Shown here piece by piece: positions 1 to 8,667 of a DNA stretch of 64,000 bases. The position numbers and the translations under genes are program-made. A model generated the notes under the pieces. The model worked only from the letters and a program-made list of their open reading frames with translations. It was not told the DNA's origin and did no database searches. Source of the DNA: Brachyspira innocens ATCC 29796 (GTDB lineage: Bacteria; Spirochaetota; Brachyspiria; Brachyspirales; Brachyspiraceae); NCBI RefSeq assembly GCF_000384655.1, contig NZ_ARQI01000124.1, positions 23,694 to 87,693 of the forward strand. The letters run 5' to 3'. Position 1 is the first letter of the stretch. The number at the start of each line of letters is the position of its first letter.

Positions 1-445
1 CTAAAGTTCCTTTATAAGCAGCCTGTATATAATAAGCAGGACCGCCTATTATATGACCGTCTTTATATGTTTTAAATTTCTGTGCTAAAGTAGCCTCTGC
101 AAATATTGTAGACATTCCCAAAAAAGCAGATACCCACATCCAAAATATAGCACCAGGTCCTCCTGCTACCAAAGCTGTTGCAGCACCAGCCAAATTTCCA
201 GTACCAACCTGAGCTGCTATTGAAGTTGCTAAAGATTGAAAAGAACTCATACCATGTTCATCGGCGGCATTCCCTTTTAATGATACTGAGCCAAATGTAG
301 ATTTGAAACTGTCTTTAAACTCTCTTATCTGTATAAATCTCAAACGTATAGTAAAATATAAACCTGTACCGCATAAAAATATAAGTAATGTATAATCCCA
401 TAAAAATGAATTAATTCTCGAGACTAATTGTTCAATAATATCCAT
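1..445 (-). CDS. AGCS family amino acid:Na+ symporter, N-terminal part
   Basis: This is the N-terminal part of an alanine/glycine:cation symporter, an inner-membrane carrier that imports small neutral amino acids with Na+; the rest lies beyond the window edge. It is a close paralogue of the complete gene at 645-2045: both share the GTGNLAGAATAL and GGPGAIFWMW segments and the GGPAYYI motif. The ATG at 445 was chosen because GGGAG lies just upstream on the minus strand; an ATG at 457 overlaps that site. It is the last visible member of the minus-strand block that follows the glycine reductase genes, so glycine or alanine uptake is a reasonable inference. Confidence 0.9.
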   Translation of the reverse strand, partial: MDIIEQLVSRINSFLWDYTLLIFLCGTGLYFTIRLRFIQIREFKDSFKSTFGSVSLKGNAADEHGMSSFQSLATSIAAQVGTGNLAGAATALVAGGPGAIFWMWVSAFLGMSTIFAEATLAQKFKTYKDGHIIGGPAYYIQAAYKGTL

Positions 446-563
446 CAATTCTCCCATAATAAATGCAAAAAATATCCATTCTTACATTTATAAATAAATT
501 AAGATAAAAATATTACTAATAAAATTATTAGCAAATAGAATGTAAATATAATATTAGATTTAA

Positions 564-595
564 AGTGTCTGACAATAAAAAATATGTCAGACACC
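564..595 (-). terminator. Hairpin between the two AGCS genes
   Basis: A 10-bp perfect stem (565-574 with 585-594, sequence GTGTCTGACA and its complement) closes an A/T-rich loop. On the minus strand it follows the stop of the symporter at 645-2045. The U-run after it is poor (UUUAAAU), so termination may be partial and the second symporter may be co-transcribed at a lower level. Confidence 0.55.
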
Positions 596-644
596 TTAAA
601 ATCAATAAAGTATAATTTTTTGAATTAATAAGAAACTATATTTA

Positions 645-2045
645 TTATTTTTTATTTAAATCATTATATTCTTTAAATAAAGCAGAAGCAACTCCGCCTA
701 AAGCTAAAAGACCTAATAGGTTTGGTATAACCATTAATCCATTAAAAGTATCTGCTAAAGACCATACTAAATCAACTTTTAATGCTGAACCTAAAAGAAC
801 GAAACAAACAACTAAAACAGCATATACTTTAGTAGCTTTTACACCAAATAAGTATTTAATATTTTGTTCTCCAAAGAAATACCAACCTACTATTGTAGTG
901 AAAGCAAAGAAGAACAAACATACGGCAACAAATACTACTCCAAAGAATCCAAAACCCATTCTAAATGCTTCCTGAGGCAAACCTACACCTTTTAATATTT
1001 CTGGTATATCAGCTGCAGAAGCTAAAGGATATATTTGAGTTTGTAATATGTTAGAAGTAAGTATTACTAATGCAGTTAAAGTTACAACTATAAATGTATC
1101 AAAGAATACACCTATCATAGCAACAACACCTTGTTCGCAAGGATGTTTAACTTTAGCCAAAGCATGGGCATGAGGAGTAGAACCCATACCAGCTTCATTA
1201 GAGAATAAACCTCTAGCAACACCGAAACGCATAGCCTGCTGAATTCCTATACCTAATCCGCCGCCTATAACAGCCTGAGGATTAAAAGCACCTGTGAATA
1301 TTAAAGCTATAGAACTAGGAAGATTTTTAATATTCATTATTACAATTATTACAGAACCTATAATATAGAATAAAGCCATTATAGGAACTATTTTTTCTGT
1401 AAATGATGCTATTCTTCTTAATCCTCCTATAAATATAAATGCAGCAATTACAGCACATACTATACCAACATAAATAGGTTTAACACTAGGAAAAGCATTA
1501 ACAAAAGCTCCGCTTATAGAGTTAGACTGAACCATATTTCCCATAAATCCCAAAGCTAGTATAATAAATATAGCAAATAAACCAGCTAAAAATTTACCAA
1601 AAGCTCCTTTATAAGCAGCACTTATATAATAAGCAGGTCCCCCTATAACATGACCATCTTCTGTTGTAGTTTTGTATTTCTGACCCAAAGATGCCTCAAC
1701 AAATATTGTTGCCATACCAAAGAATGCAGACATCCACATCCAGAAAATAGCACCAGGTCCTCCTGCTATCAAAGCTGTTGCAGCACCTGCTAAATTACCA
1801 GTACCTACTTGAGCAGCAATTGCTGTTGCTAGAGACTGGAAAGAACTCATACCTTCTTTGTCTGCTGCCTTACCTTTTAAAGAAAGTCCGCCGAAAGTTC
1901 TATTCCAGCCATCTTTAAACTTAACTATTTGCACGAACTTAAGTCTGATAGTGAAGTAAATACCTGTTCCGCATAGCAGAATTATCAACAAATAATCCCA
2001 CAAAATACTGTTTACTTTAGCTACTATGTTTGATATAACTTCCAT
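645..2045 (-). CDS. AGCS family amino acid:Na+ symporter
   Basis: Complete 466-residue symporter of the alanine or glycine:cation family, with about 10-11 hydrophobic segments. Family landmarks are GTGNLAGAATALIAGGPGA near residue 100 and FSNEAGMGSTPHAHA near residue 290. The open frame extends 17 codons further upstream, but the start at 2045 (M-E-V-I-S-N) is preceded by AGGAG and aligns with the start of the paralogue at 445. The gene lies 149 bases after grdD with a terminator between them. It probably supplies glycine or alanine as substrate for, or overflow from, the reductase; this is inferred from position, and the substrate cannot be read from sequence alone. Confidence 0.93.
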   Translation of the reverse strand: MEVISNIVAKVNSILWDYLLIILLCGTGIYFTIRLKFVQIVKFKDGWNRTFGGLSLKGKAADKEGMSSFQSLATAIAAQVGTGNLAGAATALIAGGPGAIFWMWMSAFFGMATIFVEASLGQKYKTTTEDGHVIGGPAYYISAAYKGAFGKFLAGLFAIFIILALGFMGNMVQSNSISGAFVNAFPSVKPIYVGIVCAVIAAFIFIGGLRRIASFTEKIVPIMALFYIIGSVIIVIMNIKNLPSSIALIFTGAFNPQAVIGGGLGIGIQQAMRFGVARGLFSNEAGMGSTPHAHALAKVKHPCEQGVVAMIGVFFDTFIVVTLTALVILTSNILQTQIYPLASAADIPEILKGVGLPQEAFRMGFGFFGVVFVAVCLFFFAFTTIVGWYFFGEQNIKYLFGVKATKVYAVLVVCFVLLGSALKVDLVWSLADTFNGLMVIPNLLGLLALGGVASALFKEYNDLNKK

Positions 2046-2080
2046 AATAAACTCCTCTGATTTTAATATTTTAATGAAAA

Positions 2081-2128
2081 TAAAAAATGGAAACACTAGA
2101 TATTATTTTTTAAATCTAATGTTTCCAT
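2081..2128 (-). terminator. Intrinsic terminator after grdD
   Basis: TGGAAACA (2088-2095) pairs with TGTTTCCA (2120-2127), extended by a TAGAT/ATCTA stretch. On the minus strand the stem is followed by ATTTTTTATTTT. This should end most transcription of the grdEABCD operon before the symporter genes. Confidence 0.75.
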
Positions 2129-2194
2129 AATTTGCAAATTTAGTAAAAAAAGTTACTATAATCGTAATTAGTCTTTACAGCAGATAATCTTAAC

Positions 2195-3370
2195 CTAAGA
2201 TATAAATCCGCCTTTTCTCAAAATATTCTCTGCATTTTCTTTGTTCTTATCACTCACTAATATGATAGGTCCAGTACAGCCCATACCAGACTCAGCATAT
2301 ATACCATTTTCCATAACCAAATCAACAGCTGCATCCAAATCCATAACTTCAACACCAGGGATTTGTGCAGTTACAACTTCTTTGGCTACAGAAGGTTTTG
2401 CTTTTTCTCCGCCTGAAGAAGCATTTGCTTTAGGTTTTAAACTATCTAAAATAGCATCAAAACCATATTTTTTTACTTCTTCTTCTTCTTTGTTCATAAC
2501 ATCTATTAAATTACCGCTTATACATTGATAAGCATATTCAATAGCACCAGCAATAACATTAGAACCAGAAGCTCTTGAAATAATGAATATAGGTGTTTTA
2601 AATCCGAATCCTATACCAGGACCATAACCATATCCTATAGCCTCATAGCTTCCGCCGCTGTTGAATGAGGAGAACATTTTTATAAGTATGTTTCCAGTAA
2701 GAGAGTCGCATACAACAACATCAACAGCACCAGTTATAAGGTCATTTCCTCTCAAAACGGCACCGCCATCAGCACGGTTAGAAGCTCCGAATTTAATATT
2801 ATAACCGTTAGAAGCTAATTCTTTTAAAGCTCTCTCTACAGTACGTGCAGAATCAATATTTAATATACCAACTGTTGGTTCTTTAATACCGCAGACTTTT
2901 GCTGTTATTATTCCGTAAATAGCATTTTTAAACATAGCCTGATCTCTGACAGTAGCAGAAGTACCTGTAGTAGTAGCTATATATGTTTCTTTTCCATTAG
3001 CCTGAGATATAACTCTTCCTACAGTAGATACTCCTATAGGGAAAGGATAATGCATAGTAACACAAGCATCCAATTCTCCTTTAGAGAGCATTTCTTCCAT
3101 TATTTTATGAGCTTTCTCATCGCAGTCAGTTTCTATTGTTTGTAATCCTGTAGAGTTTTTCTCACCAATTAAAACAACTTCAACATTTTTGTTTCTGCTC
3201 ATAGCTATTACACCGCCAAGAGATACTGCCTCTGCACCATGCTCAGAACCTCTATTTGTAATACCAACACGTACTTTTTTTCCGAATTGACCTGTTTCTA
3301 AAGCATTAGCAAGTGAAAGGAAAGTTTCACCTATCATAGATTTTATAGCTGAATTAGAAGCATCACTCAT
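2195..3370 (-). CDS. grdD: Glycine/sarcosine/betaine reductase complex, component C subunit alpha (GrdD)
   Basis: GrdD is the smaller subunit of protein C, which takes the selenium-bound carboxymethyl/acetyl unit and releases acetyl phosphate, the ATP-yielding step of Stickland glycine reduction. The 391 residues include DACVTMHYPFPIG (Cys103) and, near the end, SGMGCTGPIILV (Cys365). These appear to correspond to the two conserved cysteines of the family. AAGGAGG precedes the ATG, which lies 11 bases after the grdC stop, so the two subunits are probably translationally linked. It is the last gene before the terminator at 2081-2128. Confidence 0.95.
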   Translation of the reverse strand: MSDASNSAIKSMIGETFLSLANALETGQFGKKVRVGITNRGSEHGAEAVSLGGVIAMSRNKNVEVVLIGEKNSTGLQTIETDCDEKAHKIMEEMLSKGELDACVTMHYPFPIGVSTVGRVISQANGKETYIATTTGTSATVRDQAMFKNAIYGIITAKVCGIKEPTVGILNIDSARTVERALKELASNGYNIKFGASNRADGGAVLRGNDLITGAVDVVVCDSLTGNILIKMFSSFNSGGSYEAIGYGYGPGIGFGFKTPIFIISRASGSNVIAGAIEYAYQCISGNLIDVMNKEEEEVKKYGFDAILDSLKPKANASSGGEKAKPSVAKEVVTAQIPGVEVMDLDAAVDLVMENGIYAESGMGCTGPIILVSDKNKENAENILRKGGFIS

Positions 3371-3381
3371 CTAATACCTCC

Positions 3382-4968
3382 TTACTCGCCTAACATGCTT
3401 TTAGCGAAATCTCTCATAGCATTAGCAATAAGTTTATTAACTTCTTCTTTTGAAACACCTTCGCTTGTACCTTTATCACCGCTGTTTTTTTCGATAATAA
3501 CAGATATACCGTCAAAAAGATTAGTCATTCTTCCTAAGAATAATGAACCTTTACCTATAAGCATTACACGATTAATTTTACCAGACATAATGTCCTCAAT
3601 AGCATAACCCAAATAAGGTACTCCAGATGGTATATGACCTTGAGTTGGAGCCCAACCAGACATACCATGTTTATCAACAAATTCAGCTATTTGACTTCTT
3701 TCTAGGTCTCCTTTTTTTACACCGATGGCAGCTATCATTTTATAATTAGCTTCTGGAACATCACCAGCACCAGCAGGTTTAGTTACATCAGGGTTTTGCA
3801 TTTCTACAGTATATTTATCTATATCTGTAACTTTTAAGTTTGCTTTTTCCAAAGGATTTACTATCAAAGATGTCATAACTGCCTGAGGAGCAGAACCAGT
3901 AGCAACGGTGTGTCTTCCAAGTACATCTGTTCTTATAACAGGGTGTACTCCGTCATTCTCACTGATAAGTACAGCAAAAGCACCTAATATATCTTCGATA
4001 ATAGGAAGATTTTTAGTTACATGGCTTTTACCATTCATACCCAATTTAGCAGTAGCACCTCCTGCAACTATTACTACATTTTTATAAGAACCAGCTTTTA
4101 CTAAAGAAGCAGCAGTTACTAAAGCATGTGAAGGAGCGGCACAGAATCCTCTAATATCAAAACCTGTAGTGTTAGGTATTCCAGCAACTTCAGCTATACT
4201 TTTAGCGAAGTTACCGCCACCTCTTTGGTTCATATCACCGCAAGCCTCTTCAGAACATTCAATAACCAAATCGATTGTTTTAGGATCAATATTTTTCTTT
4301 CTAATAAGTTCTTTTAAAGCCATAATACCAGAAGCTTTAACTGCTAAGTTTTCAAAGATAACATGTGCACTCAAGTTAATATCAACATCATGTGCTCTTT
4401 TTATACAGCCTACTAATTTTTCATTGAAATATAAACCTTCAGCATGTTCTTCTTTTATTAATCTTTCTATTTCATCGATTTTAGTTTCGCATTTTACCTG
4501 AGCTAAATCTTTTTTAATTTCATCTTCTGTTTTATATTTAGATTCTGAAGCAATATAAGCATCTCTCATTTTTTTCTCAAATTCAGCTTCTAAATATACT
4601 AATTCAAATACATCAGATATTTTCATCATAAAGATAAATTCATCTTCAGCGAAAATTTCACCGAATTTACCGTTTCTTTCACCTTTACAAGGCACACCTA
4701 TCCAGCTTCCTCCTGCTTTTTTTACTTCTTCAGAAACTTGAGATGCAAGTTTTTTTAATTCTTCAGGGTGAAGATTACCAATATAAGTTTGGTTAGGGGC
4801 ATAATTTACAACATCTTCAAAAGGTCTAAGATGTTCTTTAAGTTTTTTTAAATAGTCCGAATCAGGATTAACTTCTCTTTCTACTGTTTGCGTAGTACCG
4901 TTATTGACTACCATATCAGGTGCATGTACTATAGCATAAGCAGCAGCTTTTAATACAGCATAACTCAT
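3382..4968 (-). CDS. grdC: Glycine/sarcosine/betaine reductase complex, component C subunit beta (GrdC)
   Basis: GrdC is the larger subunit of protein C and has a ketoacyl-synthase/FabH-like (thiolase-type) fold. With GrdD it forms the acetyl-enzyme that is phosphorolysed to acetyl phosphate. Motifs include SEEACGDMNQRGGGNFAKS and DIRGFCAAPSHALVTAASL. The frame is open from 4983, but GGAG sits 9 bases before the ATG at 4968 (M-S-Y-A-V-L-K), whereas the upstream ATG has no ribosome site, so I use 4968 (528 residues). A 148-base spacer holding a strong hairpin separates it from grdB. Confidence 0.95.
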   Translation of the reverse strand: MSYAVLKAAAYAIVHAPDMVVNNGTTQTVEREVNPDSDYLKKLKEHLRPFEDVVNYAPNQTYIGNLHPEELKKLASQVSEEVKKAGGSWIGVPCKGERNGKFGEIFAEDEFIFMMKISDVFELVYLEAEFEKKMRDAYIASESKYKTEDEIKKDLAQVKCETKIDEIERLIKEEHAEGLYFNEKLVGCIKRAHDVDINLSAHVIFENLAVKASGIMALKELIRKKNIDPKTIDLVIECSEEACGDMNQRGGGNFAKSIAEVAGIPNTTGFDIRGFCAAPSHALVTAASLVKAGSYKNVVIVAGGATAKLGMNGKSHVTKNLPIIEDILGAFAVLISENDGVHPVIRTDVLGRHTVATGSAPQAVMTSLIVNPLEKANLKVTDIDKYTVEMQNPDVTKPAGAGDVPEANYKMIAAIGVKKGDLERSQIAEFVDKHGMSGWAPTQGHIPSGVPYLGYAIEDIMSGKINRVMLIGKGSLFLGRMTNLFDGISVIIEKNSGDKGTSEGVSKEEVNKLIANAMRDFAKSMLGE

Positions 4969-5006
4969 CTTTTTAATCTCCAATGTTTATTTTTTATTTA
5001 ATAATG

Positions 5007-5059
5007 AAATAAGGGGGGACATACAAGTATAATTAAATATTTGTACTCCCCCTTTATTT
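5007..5059 (-). terminator. G/C-tract hairpin between grdB and grdC
   Basis: AAATAAGGGGGG (5007-5018) pairs with CCCCCTTTATTT (5048-5059), giving 12 pairs including one G-U, around an AU-rich loop. No continuous U-run follows on the minus strand. It may be a partial terminator or a stabilising/processing hairpin that lowers grdC-grdD output relative to grdB. Confidence 0.6.
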
Positions 5060-5116
5060 AATAAATTATTTTTTATTTATATATAATAGTATATATAAAT
5101 ATTTTCAATTTTCAAA

Positions 5117-6415
5117 TTAATCTTCAAAAACTGTTTGTGTATCTACAGGAGTTGTCAAAGCTTTTAATGCTCTTTCAACTAATGTACGTCTTAATTTTTT
5201 CTCATCTTCTTTAGACAAATTAGGATTGCCTAGAGGGTGAGGTATAGCAACTGCTGGAACTATTCTGTTAGCACCAACTGTTAAAGATATAGGAACAATA
5301 GTACAAATATGGACTACAGGTATTCCAGTAGCTTCTATTGCTTTAACCATCGTTGCACCGCAACGAGTACAAGTTCCTCAGGTTGATGTTAATATAACAG
5401 CCTGAACTCCGTCTTTAACTAAAGTTTGAGCAAATTCAGTAGCAAATGCTTTAGAACTTTTTACTGAAGTACCATTACCAGTAGTAGTATAGTAATAAGG
5501 ATAAAGCTCTCCTATTTTACCTTCTTTCTGTAAATCTTTTAATACATCAACAGGTAATACTCTGTTAGGGTCTTGGTTAGCATAAGTAGGGTCATAACCG
5601 CCATGTGCTGTTTCTCCCATATCATCTATAGAGTATCTTCCATATTTAGAAGCTGAAGAAGATTCTATATGGTCTGGGTTTCCTGATGGTACTATACCGC
5701 CGCTTGTAACCAATGCTATTTTAGCTTTAGTGATATCTTTAATAGCTTCACCTGGTGTTACTCTATCAAAGTCTGGCATTGGATATTCTGTAGTAAATGC
5801 TTCACCTTTAATTTTTTGTATAAGCATATCAACAGCTCTTTCAGCACCGCTTTTTTCTCTGAATAATACTTTACGTATTCCTCTTGGTATATAGCCTTCA
5901 GCATCTGGAGTTCCCAATTCTTCTTTTTTAAGAAGTTTAGAAGCTAATTTAGCTATAACTGGCAAAGCAGCTCTCATACCTGCAGCAGAATCTTTAGTAG
6001 AAACGATATAAACATCTTTCTTAAACATATCTGCACCAGGGTTTTCAATATACATACCAGTAACAGCTGGAATTTTTAATTCATCTTGTATCATTTTAGC
6101 AACAGTACCGCAAGCTGTACCGTAACGTCCTGCATTAAAAGCAGGTCCTGCTATAACTAAATCTGGGCTGAAGCTTTTTATCATTTCTAAAACTTCTGCT
6201 TTAGCTTTATCTAGGTTTTCATTGAAATAAGAGTCACCGCATATAACAGTGCCTACTATTTGTGCATCAATACCTAGCTTCTTAAACTCGCCTTGTAATC
6301 CTGCACCAGGACCTACAACTCCGTCTCTTTTCTCTGGAGCTATATCAGCCTTTTCCTCTCCGCCGATATTAGCGAAGAACTGATTAATATAATGAACTAT
6401 TTTATATTCTGGCAT
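5117..6415 (-). CDS. grdB: Glycine reductase component B gamma subunit, selenoprotein GrdB
   Basis: GrdB is the selenoprotein subunit of glycine-specific protein B, which binds glycine as a Schiff base on GrdE and passes a carboxymethyl group to the selenocysteine of GrdA. The frame is 432 residues when the TGA at 5378-5380 is read as selenocysteine (residue 346). The context is ILTST-Sec-GTCTRCGATMVKAIE, the family's Sec-x-x-C-x-x-C region. Without recoding it would break into two fragments. A SECIS hairpin lies just downstream. AGGAGG precedes the ATG. It sits between grdA and grdC. Confidence 0.97.
5351..5380 (-). promoter_or_regulatory. grdB selenocysteine UGA codon and SECIS hairpin
   Basis: On the minus strand the in-frame UGA (5380-5378) is followed by 14 bases and then UUGC-GGU-GCAA (5363-5353). 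With its flanks this makes a perfect 6-bp stem CGUUGC/GCAACG around a GGU loop. The GGU lies at +19 to +21 after the UGA. From memory of the E. coli fdhF SECIS, the SelB-contacted GGU loop sits at the same offset. This hairpin supports decoding of the UGA as selenocysteine. Confidence 0.9.
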
Positions 6416-6441
6416 TTAAGCCTCCTAATTTTTTAATATAA

Positions 6442-6499
6442 GGCAACCAAATATTAAATATAAGGCTGCCGATTTTTTAAAAAAACCAAACTGGTTTTT
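6442..6499 (-). terminator. Two hairpins between grdA and grdB
   Basis: On the minus strand, AAAAACCA/TGGTTTTT (within 6481-6499) forms an 8-bp stem followed by UUUAAAAAAU. Next comes GGCAGCC/GGTTGCC (6470-6464 with 6448-6442). These probably attenuate or process the message after grdA, so that GrdA, a carrier needed in excess, is made at higher level than GrdB. The role is inferred. Confidence 0.5.
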
Positions 6500-6566
6500 A
6501 ATTACAATGGATTTTTTATTTTTAGAGAATTTGTTTTATCAAAAAATTATAAGTTTATATAGTGTA

Positions 6567-7043
6567 TTATAAATATTTGCAGTTTTCATCACGCATTTTT
6601 TTAATTTCTGCGATGATTTCATCTACGTTTAATGTCATTTCTGCCATACCAATCTGTTCATCATAAACAGCAGGATCTACTGCTTCTTTGAATTCTGGTT
6701 CTACGGCATGGTAAGCTGCTAAGCCTAATTCTACTCCAGCTAAAGCACCAGCATAAGTAGGGTCTCCTATCATTACTGTTTCAGCTGCTAAACCTGTAGC
6801 TTCTGCTTCTGCAGCACCGAATAATACTACTATATTTTCTCCTCCAAATTTTTCTGTAAATTCTTTAATTCTCTTTTGATTCTCTAAATCCATCGCTCCT
6901 GCGGCTGTTCAAACAAAACACTCCGTAGCAGCAAACAAAACTTCTGCGTCTTGTACTGTTTCAACGCATGCTTTGATAGCTTCTCCAGGAATGCCGTCTC
7001 TATCGCCAATGATAATTACTTTTTTACCATTTAAAATACTCAT
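6567..7043 (-). CDS. grdA: Glycine reductase complex selenoprotein A (GrdA)
   Basis: GrdA is the small acidic carrier selenoprotein of glycine reductase. Its selenolate takes the carboxymethyl group from protein B and hands it to protein C, and it is re-reduced by the thioredoxin system. Read from the ATG at 7043 through the TGA at 6909-6911 the product is 158 residues, the usual family length. Selenocysteine is residue 45 in CFV-Sec-TAAGAMD, the redox-active Cys-x-x-Sec. AGGAGG precedes the start. Short stems are possible after the UGA (for example CGC-AGGA-GCG), but the SECIS is less obvious than in grdB. Confidence 0.96.
6909..6911 (-). other. In-frame selenocysteine codon of grdA
   Basis: TGA in the context C-F-V-(TGA)-T-A-A-G-A-M-D. 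The flanking residues match the conserved GrdA active site, and both sides of the stop are in the same frame. Confidence 0.93.
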
Positions 7044-7096
7044 GGCTTTCCTCCTAAAAATTTTGTTTATATTTTAAAAAATCAGCATTACAAAAC

Positions 7097-8383
7097 TTAT
7101 AGTCCTGTAGCACTAAATTTATTAAAACCTAATTCGTTTGTAGCACCAGTTATAACCTGCAATTCTGCTTCAATAGAACCATCTGGTTTTAATGATCCGT
7201 CAAATCCGCCTGCTATTTTATCTGTATAATCTAACATACCTATTACTTTATCCATTTTTGGTAAATTAATAACTACATTAGCATTACCTGCTGTTACTAC
7301 TGCATTTGCTGATACATCAGAATCTGCCAAAGACTGTGAAGCTCCGTCTCTTCCAGCATACTCATCTGTTATGATACAAGTTTTTATGCCGAATGCTTCT
7401 GCTTTTTTACAGTTCATTATTAAATCTGCATCTGGATTACCGAATCCTTCTTCAGAGATAATTACCGCATCTAATCCGAAGTATTTAGCTAATTTTGATG
7501 ACCAATCTGATGAACGCATTTTATCTGCTAAAAATACATTTTCATTTGTTATTATAACACCCATAAAGTTAATATCTTTACCATGTTTTTCATATAAAGC
7601 TTTAATTACTGGGTTATTCAAGTGGTGATAAGTTGTATTTTTATCACAAGCTGATACACAGTTACCGCTTACTATAGCACCGTCCATTACTTCTGTTGGA
7701 TAAATAAATGTAGGAACTATTTTTTTAGCGTCTACACCATAAACATAAGTATCATGTAATAAACCTTGAGTTTGAAGCATATATATATAGCCAACTTTTG
7801 GTAAATTAGGATACATTGCAGCTTGTTCAAATATAGGTTTAGTTTCATAGCTGTAAGTATTATCTGGTTTTAAATCTTTAGCTAATTTTCCCAAATAAGA
7901 TGCTACTCTTAAACCTGCTCCTCTTACTGCTGCTTCATAATCATGTTTTTCTATAGGCTCTATTGGCTCTATAAGCAAACATAAATTATTAAGTTTAGAG
8001 AATGGAGTATAATCAGCTCCAGGTCCTGTCATATCTATAATACCTTCTTGGAAACCTACTATTTTACCGCAAGTAACAACAGCTGCACCTTTTAAAACAT
8101 GAGTTTTACCTTCTCCAACTGTATCTACTTTAGATATCATACCTGGAAATATACCGCCTCTGCCGTCAACTTTTACTCTAGGTTCAATTACATCTTTTAC
8201 TGGAGTAATACGTACTGATTCTCCAGGACGAGCTACATCAATTTTTACGCTTTTTAACTTATCGTCCTCAAGCACAATTTTTGTAACTTCTTCCTCATTT
8301 ACATAGAGTACTCCGTTCTCGACTTTTGAAATTTTGTCAAGCTTTATATCTTTAATATAAATCTCGCCTATCTCTAACTTCAT
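7097..8383 (-). CDS. grdE: Glycine reductase component B alpha/beta precursor (GrdE)
   Basis: GrdE is the proprotein of protein B. It is cleaved into two chains and gains an N-terminal pyruvoyl (carbonyl) group that binds glycine as a Schiff base. The 428-residue product carries the cleavage region SGNCVSACDKNTTYHH, with the cleaved pair at Asn241-Cys242, the spacing known for the family. AAAGGAG lies just before the ATG. It is the first full-size gene of the grdEABCD transcript and follows the unusual leader at 8427-8627. The maturation step is known from the clostridial homologue, not seen here. Confidence 0.95.
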   Translation of the reverse strand: MKLEIGEIYIKDIKLDKISKVENGVLYVNEEEVTKIVLEDDKLKSVKIDVARPGESVRITPVKDVIEPRVKVDGRGGIFPGMISKVDTVGEGKTHVLKGAAVVTCGKIVGFQEGIIDMTGPGADYTPFSKLNNLCLLIEPIEPIEKHDYEAAVRGAGLRVASYLGKLAKDLKPDNTYSYETKPIFEQAAMYPNLPKVGYIYMLQTQGLLHDTYVYGVDAKKIVPTFIYPTEVMDGAIVSGNCVSACDKNTTYHHLNNPVIKALYEKHGKDINFMGVIITNENVFLADKMRSSDWSSKLAKYFGLDAVIISEEGFGNPDADLIMNCKKAEAFGIKTCIITDEYAGRDGASQSLADSDVSANAVVTAGNANVVINLPKMDKVIGMLDYTDKIAGGFDGSLKPDGSIEAELQVITGATNELGFNKFSATGL

Positions 8384-8426
8384 ATAGTCTCCTTTATATT
8401 TTTTATTTTTATATAATTTATATAAA

Positions 8427-8627
8427 TTAAATTATATCAACAAAAAAGAGCAGAAACATATTTTTAAAATATATTCCGCTCTTAAAATTACACAATAACT
8501 GATATACATGAATTTTAATCCCTGAGAAATTTAATGTTCGCAAATTATGTAATTCTGAAATAGAATTATAAAATACATTACTCATTGCACCGCAAGATAA
8601 ATTATTTACTCAGCTATTAAATTTCAT
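8427..8627 (-). CDS. Candidate selenocysteine-containing leader peptide upstream of grdE
   Basis: A 66-codon frame starts at ATG 8627 (AGGA at 8640-8637, 9 bases upstream; a second in-frame ATG is at 8633). It reads M-K-F-N-S, then an in-frame TGA (8610-8612), then 60 open codons to TAA at 8427-8429. A hairpin identical in core sequence and distance to the grdB SECIS follows the TGA. The 3' part of the frame runs through the intrinsic terminator at 8442-8483. After the TGA the peptide continues VNNLSCGAMSNVFYNS and resembles no protein I recognise; the Cys-Gly-Ala it shares with GrdB is simply what the hairpin encodes. It may be a regulatory leader rather than a functional selenoprotein. A stand-alone small selenoprotein is the main alternative. 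Confidence 0.6.
8442..8483 (-). terminator. Intrinsic terminator inside the grdE leader
   Basis: On the minus strand AAGAGC pairs with GCUCUU, with further GAA/UUC pairing above a mismatch, followed directly by UUUUUUG. It lies between the leader promoter and grdE and inside the read-through frame of the leader ORF, so a ribosome that passed the UGA would cover it. Confidence 0.85.
8583..8612 (-). promoter_or_regulatory. SECIS-like hairpin in the grdE leader
   Basis: The layout is UGA (8612-8610), N14, then UUGCGGUGCAA (8595-8585). The 11-base core and the 14-base spacing are identical to grdB, while the intervening 14 bases are mostly different, so this is not simply copied DNA. The four-pair stem can be lengthened by two pairs past one bulged U. 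Confidence 0.75.
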
Positions 8628-8667
8628 TAACATATATCCTTTTTAATATTTTTATTTACACTATATA

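Noticed and set aside
2241..5000. Plus-strand open frames opposite grdD and grdC, and similar frames opposite clpB, acn, icd and others.
   Set aside because: They mirror the codon pattern of the real genes, are rich in Ser/Leu/Ile as antisense of AT-rich coding DNA, and lack ribosome sites.
5378..6911. UGA read as tryptophan (altered code) instead of selenocysteine.
   Set aside because: Other genes here use TGG for Trp and at least one ends in TGA (48614-48616). The two UGAs are at the known Sec sites of GrdA and GrdB.
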